A stretch of 64,000 bases of DNA, from the NCBI RefSeq assembly GCF_000300875.1, contig NZ_AMSG01000007.1:62001-126000 (forward strand), in the 5' to 3' direction. Positions 1-8,795 of the stretch are shown piece after piece (within the stretch, counting starts at the first letter, position 1; every line of letters starts with the position of its first letter). Source of the stretch: Galbibacter marinus (GTDB lineage Bacteria > Bacteroidota > Bacteroidia > Flavobacteriales > Flavobacteriaceae). The translations under genes and the position numbers were made by a program. The notes under the pieces are model-generated. The model worked only from the letters and a program-made list of their open reading frames with translations, made no database searches and was not told the origin of the DNA.

Positions 1-197
1 GTTTTAGCATAACGCTTCCAATCAATATGCCTTGTACTTTCTCCTTGGTTATAAATTTTGTGTTCTGCAAATTCAGAGGAAAACCCATGAAAAGGGCTTT
101 TGTGCTTACCACTTATAAACCCCTCCACCACCTGATTGGCAATGAATCCCAGATTTTTAACTAATTCTATTTTATTTAATTCCTCTTGTAAACTCAC
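1..197 (-). CDS. DUF58 domain protein, N-terminal fragment (runs off window start)
   Basis: Reading the minus strand from a GTG at 197 gives an open frame to the window edge. It contains the DUF58-type stretch FISGKHKSPFHGFSSEFAEH followed by a segment close to GEST-R-HIDWK-YAKT. These are hallmark positions of flavobacterial DUF58 proteins, which often sit beside MoxR ATPases and VWA proteins in envelope- or aerotolerance-related clusters. Only about 65 codons are visible, so the fold and role cannot be checked further. An in-frame TAA lies about 22 codons upstream of the chosen start, and the GTG precedes the conserved part directly. The gene diverges from ftsX. The family call is firm from the motif; the function is only known at family level. 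Confidence 0.82.
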   Translation of the reverse strand, partial: MSLQEELNKIELVKNLGFIANQVVEGFISGKHKSPFHGFSSEFAEHKIYNQGESTRHIDWKRYAK

Positions 198-395
198 TTT
201 TAGTAATTTAGTTCCGTTGCTGCTAAAATGTTTTCTTGTTGATTCCACGCCCAACAAATTTTCTTATTTCTTCATAGGCTTGAAGTAGAATAACTTTACA
301 TACTTTTTTAGCATTTAAACGTTTAAAGATTAATGCGTATCCTTAAGCAAGATTAAATTTACTTTATTACTTTTACACATCCAATTAATTCGGGT

Positions 396-1274
396 ATGAG
401 CAAATCTTTTGAGCGCTATCAGAAACGCAAACTTATTTCTTCTTATTTTTCAGTAGTACTGAGTATTGCACTAGTACTGTTTCTTCTTGGATGTTTGGGA
501 CTTTTGGTGATCAATACCAACAAATTAGCCAACCATTTTAAAGAACAAGTTGCAATAACAGTCTTTTTAAAAGACAATGCAAAGGAAGTCGAAATAAATC
601 AACTTCAAAAGAGCTTGGCTATGGCAGAATATACTAAGTCAGCCACCTTTGTCTCCAAAGACGAAGCAGCCGAGGCTCACAGTAAAGAAATTGGTGAGAA
701 TTTTTTAGAATTTCTAGGATACAATCCTTTGCAAAATTCTATTGATGTACACTTAAATGCGGCTTATGTTGCCACTGATAGTATCGCGAAAATTGCGGAA
801 GATATCGGTTCCAAAGTTTACGTCTCAGATGTGGCTTATGACAAGCCTCTGATTGGAATGTTAAATGAAAATGTAAAGCGCTTAAGTTTTTGGATTCTTA
901 TTGCCTCAGGAGTCTTTACCCTTATCGCAGTTTTACTTATAAACAGCTCTATTCGTTTATCCGTATACTCCAAACGGTTCATCATTAAAACCATGCAAAT
1001 GGTGGGAGCAACCAAAAGATTTATCCGCCGCCCCTTCATTTGGAATAGCATAAAACTCGGAATGGTAGGAGCACTAGTAGCCATGGCAGCTATGGCAGGT
1101 TTACTATTCTACATCAATTCCATCATGCCACAATTACAATTACTCTCCGATCCCATCATAATTGTCTCTCTTTTCGTTGGAATATTTATCATCGGAGTGA
1201 TCATTACGTGGATAAGTACGTATATTGCAACCCAACGATTTTTAAATCTAAGAACAGACGATTTATATTACTAA
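396..1274 (+). CDS. ftsX: Cell division ABC-type permease FtsX
   Basis: 292 aa, normal length for FtsX. It has a short cytosolic N-terminus, TM1 at about residues 20-41, a large extracytoplasmic domain (about 42-160) and three further TM segments near 165-185, 221-242 and 256-275. This is the FtsX/MacB-type permease layout. FtsX partners the ATPase FtsE in the divisome to activate peptidoglycan hydrolases; no ftsE is in this window. The gene opens a tightly packed plus-strand set with DUF3098 (4-nt gap), uppP (6-nt gap) and truB (1-nt overlap), the conserved flavobacterial order, so co-transcription is likely. Identification rests on topology, sequence character and context. Confidence 0.93.
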   Translation: MSKSFERYQKRKLISSYFSVVLSIALVLFLLGCLGLLVINTNKLANHFKEQVAITVFLKDNAKEVEINQLQKSLAMAEYTKSATFVSKDEAAEAHSKEIGENFLEFLGYNPLQNSIDVHLNAAYVATDSIAKIAEDIGSKVYVSDVAYDKPLIGMLNENVKRLSFWILIASGVFTLIAVLLINSSIRLSVYSKRFIIKTMQMVGATKRFIRRPFIWNSIKLGMVGALVAMAAMAGLLFYINSIMPQLQLLSDPIIIVSLFVGIFIIGVIITWISTYIATQRFLNLRTDDLYY

Positions 1275-1278
1275 CAAC

Positions 1279-1536
1279 ATGGCAAAAAAACAATTACAAA
1301 ATACAGATCAAAAAGAGTTTATTTTTCAGAAGAAGAATTATATAATAATGTTTATTGGCTTAGCGTTCATAGTACTTGGATTTATTCTAATGAGCGGAGG
1401 TGGAAGTGATGATCCTAATGTGTTCAATCCCGACATTTTCAACTTTAGAAGGATTCGTTTGGCTCCTACTTTGGTTCTCCTTGGATTTGGAATTGAGGTT
1501 TACGCCATAATGTTGAACCCTACAAAGAAAAAATAA
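1279..1536 (+). CDS. DUF3098 small two-TM membrane protein
   Basis: 85 aa. A charged N-terminus (about 20 residues) is followed by TM1 (about 22-41), a short loop with GGGSDDPN, and TM2 (about 61-80), then a lysine-rich end. DUF3098 proteins are conserved in Bacteroidota and typically lie between ftsX and uppP, exactly as here (4 nt after ftsX, 6 nt before uppP). The biochemical role is unknown; co-conservation suggests an envelope or division accessory. Confidence 0.85.
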   Translation: MAKKQLQNTDQKEFIFQKKNYIIMFIGLAFIVLGFILMSGGGSDDPNVFNPDIFNFRRIRLAPTLVLLGFGIEVYAIMLNPTKKK

Positions 1537-1542
1537 ACCGTA

Positions 1543-2325
1543 TTGGATACTTTACAAGCAATTATTCTTGCCATTATTGAAGGATTAACAGAGTATTTAC
1601 CTGTCTCTTCAACTGGGCATATGATTATCACATCGTCCTTTTTTGGAATAGCGGATGATGAATTCACAAAACTATTTACAATCGTCATACAACTAGGAAC
1701 CATCCTATCGGTGGTAGTGTTATATTTTAAGCGATTTTTTCAATCAGTAGACTTCTATTTAAAACTATTAGCAGGTTTTATCCCAGCGGTTGTTTTAGGC
1801 CTTTTATTCAGTGACCTAATAGACACCCTTCTTGAGAGCCCTCTAGTGGTTGCAATATCTCTTCTTATTGGTGGTATTGTTTTAATTAAAGTAGATGACT
1901 GGTTTGGTGACGAACAAGGAACTGAGATCTCCTATAAAACCGCATTTAAGATCGGACTATTTCAATGTCTAGCCATGATACCAGGGGTTTCTCGAAGTGC
2001 AGCATCAATTATCGGAGGAATGTCCCAAAAGCTTTCCAGAACAGCTGCTGCTGAATTCTCATTTTTTTTAGCTGTACCGACAATGCTTGGGGCAACTGCT
2101 AAAAAAGGCTTTGATTATTTCAATGACGGACTGACCTTAAATTCAGAACAGATCGAACTCCTTATCATAGGTAATATTGTCGGTTTTATAGTAGCACTTT
2201 TTGCTATTAAAACCTTTATTGGATATCTGAGTAAACACGGCTTCAAAATTTTTGGTTACTACCGCATTTTTGTAGGTATCCTATTATTAGTAATACACTA
2301 TTTCATTAGTCCATTGAGCATATAA
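1543..2325 (+). CDS. uppP: Undecaprenyl-diphosphatase UppP (BacA family)
   Basis: 260 aa multi-spanning membrane protein that dephosphorylates undecaprenyl-PP to recycle the lipid carrier for peptidoglycan and other surface glycans. Both family signatures are present: [14 protein letters not shown] (residues 13-26) and PGVSRSAAS (from residue 147), including the conserved Glu/Ser/Arg set. The start is a TTG at 1543. The next Met (residue 27) would remove the first catalytic motif, so TTG is required. Its stop TAA shares one base with the truB ATG, indicating translational coupling. Housekeeping, high certainty. Confidence 0.95.
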   Translation: MDTLQAIILAIIEGLTEYLPVSSTGHMIITSSFFGIADDEFTKLFTIVIQLGTILSVVVLYFKRFFQSVDFYLKLLAGFIPAVVLGLLFSDLIDTLLESPLVVAISLLIGGIVLIKVDDWFGDEQGTEISYKTAFKIGLFQCLAMIPGVSRSAASIIGGMSQKLSRTAAAEFSFFLAVPTMLGATAKKGFDYFNDGLTLNSEQIELLIIGNIVGFIVALFAIKTFIGYLSKHGFKIFGYYRIFVGILLLVIHYFISPLSI

Positions 2326-3014
2326 TGACCTTAGAAGAACTACAAACAGGACAGACATTACTGATTGACAAACCATTGGGTTGGTCGTCCTTTCAAGCGG
2401 TTAACAAAATAAAATGGGATATAAAAAAGGCCTATAAATTAAAGAAAATAAAAGTAGGACATGCCGGAACTCTGGATCCTCTTGCTACAGGACTATTATT
2501 GATCTGCACAGGCAAGTCTACCAAAAAAATTGCAGAACTTCAAGGACAGGTTAAAGAATATACTGGTTGCGTTACATTAGGCGCCACAACACCTTCCTAT
2601 GACATGGAAACTGAAATAGACCAAACCTTTGATATTGATCATATCTCAGAGGAAATGATTCAAGATGCGACACATAGCTTCATAGGTAAGATTCAACAAT
2701 ACCCCCCAGTATTCTCAGCTTTAAAAAAAGATGGAAAACGTTTATACGAATTCGCTAGAGAAGGTAAGTCTGTGGATATTCAACCTCGGACTGTTGAAAT
2801 AAGTAGTTTTGAAATTACCAAAATAGAATTTCCAAAGGTGTACTTCAAAGTTACTTGTAGCAAAGGTACTTACATCCGTTCTCTAGCCTACGATTTTGGC
2901 AAATCATTGAATTCAGGCGGCTATCTTTCTGTACTTCGGAGAACCAAAATAGGTGATTTTAACGTAGATAATGCAATAGACCCGAACACATTTAACAGCT
3001 TGCTAGAGTCATAA
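2325..3014 (+). CDS. truB: tRNA pseudouridine-55 synthase TruB
   Basis: 229 aa. TruB isomerises U55 in the T-loop of elongator tRNAs. The catalytic motif GHAGTLDPLATGLL is present, with nucleophilic Asp51. Further family blocks are YTG-(C)VTLGATT, QYPPVFSALKKDGKRLYE and CSKGTYIRSLAYD. The length is short because it lacks the C-terminal PUA extension of E. coli TruB, as is usual in Bacteroidota. It overlaps uppP by one base. Confidence 0.95.
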   Translation: MTLEELQTGQTLLIDKPLGWSSFQAVNKIKWDIKKAYKLKKIKVGHAGTLDPLATGLLLICTGKSTKKIAELQGQVKEYTGCVTLGATTPSYDMETEIDQTFDIDHISEEMIQDATHSFIGKIQQYPPVFSALKKDGKRLYEFAREGKSVDIQPRTVEISSFEITKIEFPKVYFKVTCSKGTYIRSLAYDFGKSLNSGGYLSVLRRTKIGDFNVDNAIDPNTFNSLLES

Positions 3015-3053
3015 TAAATTTTATTTTTATCTTTAGCTAGCCAAGTCATTGCC

Positions 3054-3851
3054 ATGAATCTAGAATCAATTCTCATAAAGCTAAAAGAAGCATCCGTTAA
3101 AATAAAGGACGCAGCCTCCAATATTTTGGATAAGCTTGATCAGCTAAGCAACAGACAACTATCCTTAATTATTACTTGTTGTTTAATGGGTTTATTCTTA
3201 CTAACCCTACTCAACATCCAAATGGCCGCTAAACAAGAAGAGGAGTTTTTATACGAGCTAAGTTTTGATGAAGAGTTTTTAGAAGTTATCCCAACAGAGG
3301 AGCTTTCCATGACAGAGCTAGAAACACACAAGGCTTATAATCAGGCGATGAAAAGTGATTATGCCGATGAACTGGACAACTTCAAAACCCTTGAGGAACT
3401 TGAACAACAAGCCCAGCAGGCCGCTAGCCAGGATCCAGACTACAATAATTCTGAAATTGGGGAGCTCTCAAACCAAGGAGGCTTTGCAAGTGAGTATGCT
3501 GAAAAACTTAAAGAACAGCGCGAACGACTAGAGGCCATTAAAAGAAGAGGTGAAGCGCCTAAAATAAATGTAAAAAGACGTACGACCATCACCTATTCTA
3601 TGGTAGATCGCATGCATAGTTATTTGGCTAATCCGGTCTATACCTGTGAGAGCTTTGGAAAGGTGGTTATAAACGTCAAGGTTAATTCCAGCGGAAGAGT
3701 GATCGATGCGACTTATAACCAATCTAGCTCTAATACCAAGAATGGATGCCTAGTTGAAAACGCTATTAAATACGCTCTTCAATCAAGGTTTGATCCCAAA
3801 CCTGGCTCAGAAGAACAAGTAGGAAGTATCACCTACTTATTCCAAGGCTAA
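3054..3851 (+). CDS. Membrane-anchored protein with TonB-like C-terminal domain
   Basis: 265 aa. A cytosolic N-terminal helix of about 35 residues, one TM segment (about 37-56) and a long acidic, coiled-coil-prone linker (about 60-180, rich in Glu/Gln) lead to a C-terminal domain (about 190-265) of energy-transducer type: VNSSGRVIDATYN, a late conserved Cys, and a terminal strand GSITYLFQG. TonB itself has a shorter N-terminus, so this may be a TonB paralogue or a periplasm-spanning protein sharing that fold. It lies 39 nt after truB and probably closes the ftsX operon. Its last 15 bases overlap the end of the convergent downstream gene. Confidence 0.7.
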   Translation: MNLESILIKLKEASVKIKDAASNILDKLDQLSNRQLSLIITCCLMGLFLLTLLNIQMAAKQEEEFLYELSFDEEFLEVIPTEELSMTELETHKAYNQAMKSDYADELDNFKTLEELEQQAQQAASQDPDYNNSEIGELSNQGGFASEYAEKLKEQRERLEAIKRRGEAPKINVKRRTTITYSMVDRMHSYLANPVYTCESFGKVVINVKVNSSGRVIDATYNQSSSNTKNGCLVENAIKYALQSRFDPKPGSEEQVGSITYLFQG

Positions 3852-4448
3852 TATTTTTAGAATATCACTAACCACATTAAGCCCTTTATCTTTGGTATAC
3901 CACCTTTGAAGTTCTGTTCTAAACTCAGGAGTTATTTTTCCAAATTTTAATTTTTGTGCATTAAACATAGCGGTAGCTTTGGTAGGTCGTGGCCCCCAAG
4001 TATCTTGTATATTTCCTGTAATTTCGTCCAACATAATCAGCTTAGGAATAGAACGCCCTCCATCGGTTAAGAATTGATCCATAAGTGGAAGATGCTGATC
4101 TCTGAGCACTATTTTCAATGAAATATTTGGTGAGGCTTCAGCCATCCTGTTAAGCACAGGTAAGCTTTGAGCTCCATCCCCACACCAGTTTTCAATTAAA
4201 ACTAACCAAATAACCGGGCTCTCAACTTCTTTTAATTTGGCAAGAACTGATTCACTAAGTTTAAAACTCTTATCCAATCTTTTCATGCGCTGTTGATTCA
4301 ACAAACGATATTCCAGATACTCATCATTTTGATCTGGGTTTCCGGATTTTACTGACTCAACTAAGCTGTCCAAATCCGCTCTATACTCCTTGTATGAAAC
4401 CGCACTTTCAAGGGCTTTCTCAATAAGATTATCAACGATTACTTCCAT
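3837..4448 (-). CDS. Thioredoxin-fold protein with a single-Cys WCGDGA site
   Basis: 203 aa. A helical N-terminal part (about 1-75) precedes a thioredoxin-like core. The position of the WCxxC active site reads WCGDGA (Trp88, Cys89), so the resolving cysteine is replaced. GRSIPKLIML supplies the usual cis-Pro region. Proteins with WCGD and one Cys form a recognised thioredoxin_9-like group in Bacteroidota and Firmicutes. They cannot do classic dithiol chemistry alone, so a monothiol or binding role is likely. The physiological substrate is unknown. Its 3' end overlaps the preceding gene by 15 bp (convergent). Confidence 0.8.
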   Translation of the reverse strand: MEVIVDNLIEKALESAVSYKEYRADLDSLVESVKSGNPDQNDEYLEYRLLNQQRMKRLDKSFKLSESVLAKLKEVESPVIWLVLIENWCGDGAQSLPVLNRMAEASPNISLKIVLRDQHLPLMDQFLTDGGRSIPKLIMLDEITGNIQDTWGPRPTKATAMFNAQKLKFGKITPEFRTELQRWYTKDKGLNVVSDILKILALE

Positions 4449-4550
4449 GCTATTAATTCTTCAATTATCTTTGATACATTAGACCCTTTTTCTTAGGAAC
4501 CTTACAGTAAAAAAGCAATTTATATACTCAAATTAAATCAATAAAAAATC

Positions 4551-5147
4551 ATGGATAATTCAACCGTAAAAGCAAAGAAAATAAGATGCGGCTGGTGCGA
4601 AGGAGACCCACTATATGAAGCTTATCACGATCAACAATGGGGTGTTCCGGTGTATGATGATCAAACGCTGTTTGAGTTTTTAGTTCTCGAAACTTTTCAG
4701 GCCGGCTTGAGCTGGATTACTATCTTGAGAAAACGCGAAAACTTCCGAGAAGCCTTCGATCAATTTGACTATAAAAAAATCGCTAATTATGGTGAGCAAA
4801 AGTATGAATTGCTGTTACAAAATCCTGGTATTATAAGAAATAAATTGAAAATAAAGGCGACCATCACAAATGCCATACAGTTCATGGCCATCCAAGAGGA
4901 ATTTGGAAGTTTTAGCGCCTATATTTGGAATTTTGTGGATGGAAAACCAATCCAAAATCAAGTAAAACATTACAAAGAAGCTCCAGCTACAACTAGCATA
5001 TCGGACGCCTTGAGTAAGGACTTAAAAAAAAGAGGGTTTAAATTCGTAGGTTCTACGGTAATTTATGCTCATATGCAGGCTACAGGGATGGTGAATGACC
5101 ATCAAATTGACTGTTTTAGATATAAGGAGATTCAAAGTCTGACTTAG
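4551..5147 (+). CDS. tag: DNA-3-methyladenine glycosylase I (Tag)
   Basis: 198 aa helix-hairpin-helix glycosylase that removes 3-methyladenine (base-excision repair). The Tag signature is clear: RCGW-C-GDPLYEAYHDQQWG, with zinc ligands Cys13 and His26, and the C-terminal NDHQIDCFR supplying His184 and Cys188. The latter keep the four-residue spacing seen in E. coli Tag. FQAGLSWITILRKRENFREAF is the substrate-pocket region. A TAnnTTTG-like element (TATCTTTG) sits at 4466-4473. The 3' end overlaps aat by 32 bp tail to tail. Confidence 0.94.
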   Translation: MDNSTVKAKKIRCGWCEGDPLYEAYHDQQWGVPVYDDQTLFEFLVLETFQAGLSWITILRKRENFREAFDQFDYKKIANYGEQKYELLLQNPGIIRNKLKIKATITNAIQFMAIQEEFGSFSAYIWNFVDGKPIQNQVKHYKEAPATTSISDALSKDLKKRGFKFVGSTVIYAHMQATGMVNDHQIDCFRYKEIQSLT

Positions 5148-5781
5148 TACTTTTTAGAATTTTTATAAAGTCTTTTCTCGGGATTTCTCTTGCTCCCATG
5201 GAAGCTAAATGATCAGTATACATCTGGCAATCGATAAGATGATATTTTTTCGCCTCTAAGGTATTGGAAAGACTAATCAGTGCTATTTTGGAAGCATTAC
5301 TCATTAGTGAAAACATGCTTTCTCCACAAAACACATGGCCTAAGTCTATACCATAGAGTCCACCAACAAGCTCAGAGTTGTACCAAACCTCAACAGATTT
5401 AGCAATACCTTTTTGATAAAGCGCATTATAGGCTTGAATCATCTCTTGAGTGATCCAAGTATCATCCTGTCCTTTACGAGAGATGGAAGCACAATGTCTA
5501 ATCACTTGGTCAAATGCCTTATTGTAGGTCACCTTAAAAACTTGTCTGTTAAAGATATTGCGCATACTTTTTGACACCTTCACCTCTGATGGAGGCAACA
5601 CCATTCTAGGATCAGGACTCCACCACATGATTAAAGAACCATGATCAAACCAAGGAAAAATTCCCTCTGAATAAGCCTCTATCAACCGTTTGGTTGATAA
5701 GTCTCCACCAACAGCTACTACACCTTCCTCTGTTGCACTATCAACCGGAGGAAATCTCATGTTTTCTGTAAGAAAAACCAT
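5116..5781 (-). CDS. aat: Leucyl/phenylalanyl-tRNA-protein transferase Aat
   Basis: 221 aa, typical length. Aat transfers Leu or Phe from aminoacyl-tRNA to proteins with N-terminal Lys or Arg, feeding the ClpS/ClpAP N-degron pathway. Recognisable family blocks are the N-terminal FPPVDSATEEGVVAVGGDLS, EGIFPWF, WWSPDPRMVL, and the core VGGLYGIDLGHVFCGESMFS, followed by IDCQMYTDHLASMGAREIPR. Start at ATG 5781. Convergent with tag (32-bp overlap). Confidence 0.94.
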   Translation of the reverse strand: MVFLTENMRFPPVDSATEEGVVAVGGDLSTKRLIEAYSEGIFPWFDHGSLIMWWSPDPRMVLPPSEVKVSKSMRNIFNRQVFKVTYNKAFDQVIRHCASISRKGQDDTWITQEMIQAYNALYQKGIAKSVEVWYNSELVGGLYGIDLGHVFCGESMFSLMSNASKIALISLSNTLEAKKYHLIDCQMYTDHLASMGAREIPRKDFIKILKSTKSDFESPYI

Positions 5782-5827
5782 AATGTATCAAGGTATTGTT
5801 AAATATTTTAGTAAAATAACATTAAAA

Positions 5828-5950
5828 ATGAAAATTTTATTGGTATTATCCATTTTTTATCCCTACTTTGGAAGTGCCTTTGCAAACAAATTTTTTCATC
5901 ATTGCTTTTTTGAATTTACAGCATTGGCAAACCTAAAACCACAAAATTAA
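5828..5950 (+). CDS. Possible small secreted peptide (40 aa)
   Basis: An ATG at 5828, preceded by A-rich TTAAAA sequence typical of flavobacterial translation starts, opens a 40-codon frame. It begins with a signal-peptide-like segment (MKILLVLSIFYPYFGSAFA) and ends in TAA at 5948-5950, running straight into the hairpin at 5949-5980. The placement (short ORF, then terminator with a T-rich plus-strand tail) is what a small expressed gene would look like. I recognise no family, and chance remains possible at this length. Confidence 0.3.
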   Translation: MKILLVLSIFYPYFGSAFANKFFHHCFFEFTALANLKPQN

Positions 5951-5984
5951 GCCTCGATATTGTAATAATATCGAGGCTTTCTTC
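5949..5984. terminator. Intrinsic terminator hairpin, likely bidirectional
   Basis: Perfect 11-bp stem (5951-5961 with 5967-5977, GCCTCGATATT/AATATCGAGGC), extendable by two A-T pairs, with a 5-nt loop. The plus-strand tail is TTTCTTCTTATTTT. On the minus strand it lies about 85 nt beyond the stop of the DUF3127 gene. It can serve either that gene or the putative 40-aa ORF. Confidence 0.75.
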
Positions 5985-6063
5985 TTATTTTAGATGTTGA
6001 TCACCTAAGAATTAACTATAGTCAATCCTTACGACAATCTATTTTTTGGTTGAATCCCCCCTA

Positions 6064-6447
6064 TTAAAACGGCAGATCGTCATGCTCATCTTCTTTGAAA
6101 TCATTTGCTGGCTCAAAGGCATCTTGTGGAGATACAGGAGGATGATTCACAGGTGAAGCCCCTTGTGCTGCTTCAAGATTCTCAATTCTCCATCCTTGAA
6201 TAGAATTAAAATATTTAGTCTCACCTTGTGGATTTGTCCATTCTCTTCCTCTTAGGTTGATACTTATTTTAACCTGTTGCCCTGGCTGATAAGCATTAAG
6301 CAAATCACATTTATCTTGTACAAACTCAACCATGATGTGTTGTGGGTATTGCTCTTCTGTGGTAACGACCACCTCTCTTTTTCTAAAACCGTTATTTCCG
6401 AAGGTTTTAGTCTCATCAATCAACTTAATTCTTCCTTGTAATTCCAT
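6064..6447 (-). CDS. DUF3127 protein with an SSB-like acidic tail
   Basis: 127 aa. The N-terminal about 95 residues form the DUF3127 domain (starts MELQGRIKLIDETKTFG), predicted to be OB-fold like. A Pro/Glu-rich linker ends in the acidic tip DEHDDLPF. This resembles the DDxPF tail by which bacterial SSB recruits repair and replication partners. The family is common in Bacteroidota and uncharacterised. Convergent evolution of a partner-recruiting tail is my inference. Confidence 0.82.
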   Translation of the reverse strand: MELQGRIKLIDETKTFGNNGFRKREVVVTTEEQYPQHIMVEFVQDKCDLLNAYQPGQQVKISINLRGREWTNPQGETKYFNSIQGWRIENLEAAQGASPVNHPPVSPQDAFEPANDFKEDEHDDLPF

Positions 6448-6556
6448 ATCCTAACTTTAATTTATATTGCAAATCCACTAATTTCCACAAAAAATCAGAT
6501 GAATTTACATTAATATTGACATTCTGACAATTCGTTTTCAAAGGTAAAAAAATTAA

Positions 6557-7429
6557 TTACTTTGCCAGTAATAGTTTCCAGGCTTCTACTACTTTATTTT
6601 GTTCAATTAATTCTTTTGCTCTTTGGTGAACTTGACTTCGATCATCACCACTTAAGAGCTCTCGAACCTTCATGTTTTCTGAGATATAATCTTCCACTTC
6701 CTGCTTTAAAGGTAATCGCTCTACATTGGCGAGCCTCCCAAGGTCGTTCCCTGTTAATGTGTTACTATTTCTTATAAACTCAGGAATCTGATCCACACCA
6801 ATGCCTTTTGATCTTAGCGGTTTAGGCACCTCAAACATTCCTTCTCTAGCGCGGGTATACCAATCACCTCCCATACGTGCCACCAAATCAATTTTTAGCG
6901 GATCGATCGCATTGTTTTCATCCAAAACCTCGGGGCGAATGTGGATTTTCAGAACCTCTGCAATAATTAAATTCCCAGCTCCTCCTTGATCTCCTAAGGC
7001 AATAACCTCATTTACTTTACACTCAAACTGCACAGGAGATTCTGCTACCCTATATGGTTTGACAACTTCTGACTTACGCATTGTCAAACCTGACTTTATA
7101 AACTCATTAACTCCTTTTGGGTACTCTGTACTACTCAATGAAGCTTGATGAACTATGGTATGATCAACAATATTAATGACCACTTGGTTGGTTTGTAATA
7201 TATTTTCCAAAGTGTGCTTGGTGGTATTATCCCTTACCCTCCTATTTACTGAAAATATCATAATCGGAGGGTTGGAACTGTATACATTGAAAAAGCTAAA
7301 AGGCGATAAATTCACTTTTCCTTTATTATCAATAGTACTGGCAAATGCTATGGGTCTTGGAGCGATAGCATTTAATAAATAGGAATGTAATTTAGCAGTG
7401 GATATTTCTTTTGGATCAATGGTCAACAT
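6557..7429 (-). CDS. Flavin reductase-like FMN-binding protein
   Basis: 290 aa. The N-terminal about 200 residues match the flavin reductase/flavoredoxin split beta-barrel family: LLNAIAPRPIAFAST, NLSPFSFFNVYSSNPPIMIF, and a run with NTLENILQTNQVVINIV. An about 80-residue C-terminal helical extension (EDYISENMKVRELL...) is usual for the Bacteroidota members. These bind FMN; the redox partner is unknown. Start ATG 7429. There is no operon partner on the same strand within 100 nt. Confidence 0.85.
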   Translation of the reverse strand: MLTIDPKEISTAKLHSYLLNAIAPRPIAFASTIDNKGKVNLSPFSFFNVYSSNPPIMIFSVNRRVRDNTTKHTLENILQTNQVVINIVDHTIVHQASLSSTEYPKGVNEFIKSGLTMRKSEVVKPYRVAESPVQFECKVNEVIALGDQGGAGNLIIAEVLKIHIRPEVLDENNAIDPLKIDLVARMGGDWYTRAREGMFEVPKPLRSKGIGVDQIPEFIRNSNTLTGNDLGRLANVERLPLKQEVEDYISENMKVRELLSGDDRSQVHQRAKELIEQNKVVEAWKLLLAK

Positions 7430-7637
7430 ATACGAGTTTTAAACAAAAATAATGTAAAATAACTATGGCCTTAAATAATACAAACTAACTTAGCCCCGTG
7501 CTTGAAAAACAGCACTGAATTTAGGGGGTTTCGAATTTTGCTTGCAATTAAAAATGCTTCGAAAGTTTCCTCGAATGCAATAAATTTACATCTTTTGCTT
7601 TATCTTTAGTGATACAGTCGAATTTAAATTTTAACTA

Positions 7638-8777
7638 TTGAAAAAAACCACCCGTTGGATACTCATCATATCTTCTATTGCCATAGTGACCTCAGTATTA
7701 TGGAATACCTATGTGTTTTTTCAGCGTTTTAAGGAGGAGGAGAGGGCCAAAATGACCATTTGGGCCGAGGCGCTGGGTGAGTTTATTCAAACTACAGATT
7801 TGGATCGGGATATGGGTAATGTCACCTTAGCGGTGATGAAAAACAATACCAGTACCCCAATTATATACGTTGGAAATGAAGGAGAGGTTACCTCCAACAA
7901 CCTCCCGGAAAACAGGGTTGATGACAGTGTGTATATTCAGCGAAAGATACAACAGTTCACCACGGAAAACCCTCCAATAGATGTCACCTTTAGAAACACC
8001 AAATATGGCACGTTATATTACGGTAATTCAGATGTGCTAAACAATCTGAAATACTATCCTATGGCTCTTCTATTGGTGATATTTCTCTTTGCTGCAGTGG
8101 TCTATTTCTTTTATAGAACCTTCAAAGTAGCAGATCAAAATAAGCTATGGGCAGGAATGGCCAAGGAAACAGCACACCAAATTGGAACACCACTTTCCTC
8201 ACTCTTGGGTTGGAGTGAGCTTTTAAAGGCTGAAAATGTAAACCCAGAGATTACCGCAGAAATTGAAAAGGACATCGACCGTCTATTGGTAATTACAGAA
8301 CGTTTTTCTAAAATAGGGTCAGTACCGGCATTAGAGAAATCAGATGTCGTTGCTGAAACCTACAAAACATTTCAGTATTTAGAACTAAGAAGTTCAAAAC
8401 TTGTGGAATTTGATTTTAAATCCCCCGAAATTCCTATATATTGTGACATTAATCGACAGCTCTATAGCTGGACTATAGAAAACCTTATTAAGAATGCTAT
8501 TGACGCAATGAAGGGAAAGGGCAGGCTTACAATAGAGGTAGTATTGGATAAGAAATTTGTCAAAATTAACGTTATTGATATTGGAAAAGGAATTCAGAAA
8601 AATGATTTCCATCAAATATTTGAGCCAGGGTATACGACAAAGAAAAGAGGGTGGGGACTTGGTTTATCCTTGGTAAAAAGAATAATTGAAGACTATCACA
8701 ATGGTAGAGTTAGAGTTTTTGCCTCTACTGTAGGTAAGGGGACTAAAATGCAAATTGTGTTAAAGACAACACCATAA
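7638..8777 (+). CDS. Membrane sensor histidine kinase
   Basis: 379 aa. TM1 at about 7-29, a small extracytoplasmic domain and TM2 at about 138-158 precede the kinase core. The H-box is KETAHQIGTPLSSL with phosphoacceptor His180, a sub-type common in Bacteroidota. ATP-binding boxes are NLIKNAIDAM (N), VIDIGKGI (G1) and GWGLGLSLVKRI (G2). The start is TTG at 7638, directly followed by the KKTTRWIL signal-anchor. No response regulator lies beside it, so it is an orphan kinase here. The next gene is a zinc-ribbon membrane protein 18 nt downstream. Confidence 0.9.
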   Translation: MKKTTRWILIISSIAIVTSVLWNTYVFFQRFKEEERAKMTIWAEALGEFIQTTDLDRDMGNVTLAVMKNNTSTPIIYVGNEGEVTSNNLPENRVDDSVYIQRKIQQFTTENPPIDVTFRNTKYGTLYYGNSDVLNNLKYYPMALLLVIFLFAAVVYFFYRTFKVADQNKLWAGMAKETAHQIGTPLSSLLGWSELLKAENVNPEITAEIEKDIDRLLVITERFSKIGSVPALEKSDVVAETYKTFQYLELRSSKLVEFDFKSPEIPIYCDINRQLYSWTIENLIKNAIDAMKGKGRLTIEVVLDKKFVKINVIDIGKGIQKNDFHQIFEPGYTTKKRGWGLGLSLVKRIIEDYHNGRVRVFASTVGKGTKMQIVLKTTP

Positions 8778-8795
8778 CAGGTAAATTTATACATC

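Noticed and set aside
5690-5827. Longer version of the small ORF before 5828
   Set aside because: The upstream part is the antisense of the aat start region; only the piece from 5828 looks like a gene.
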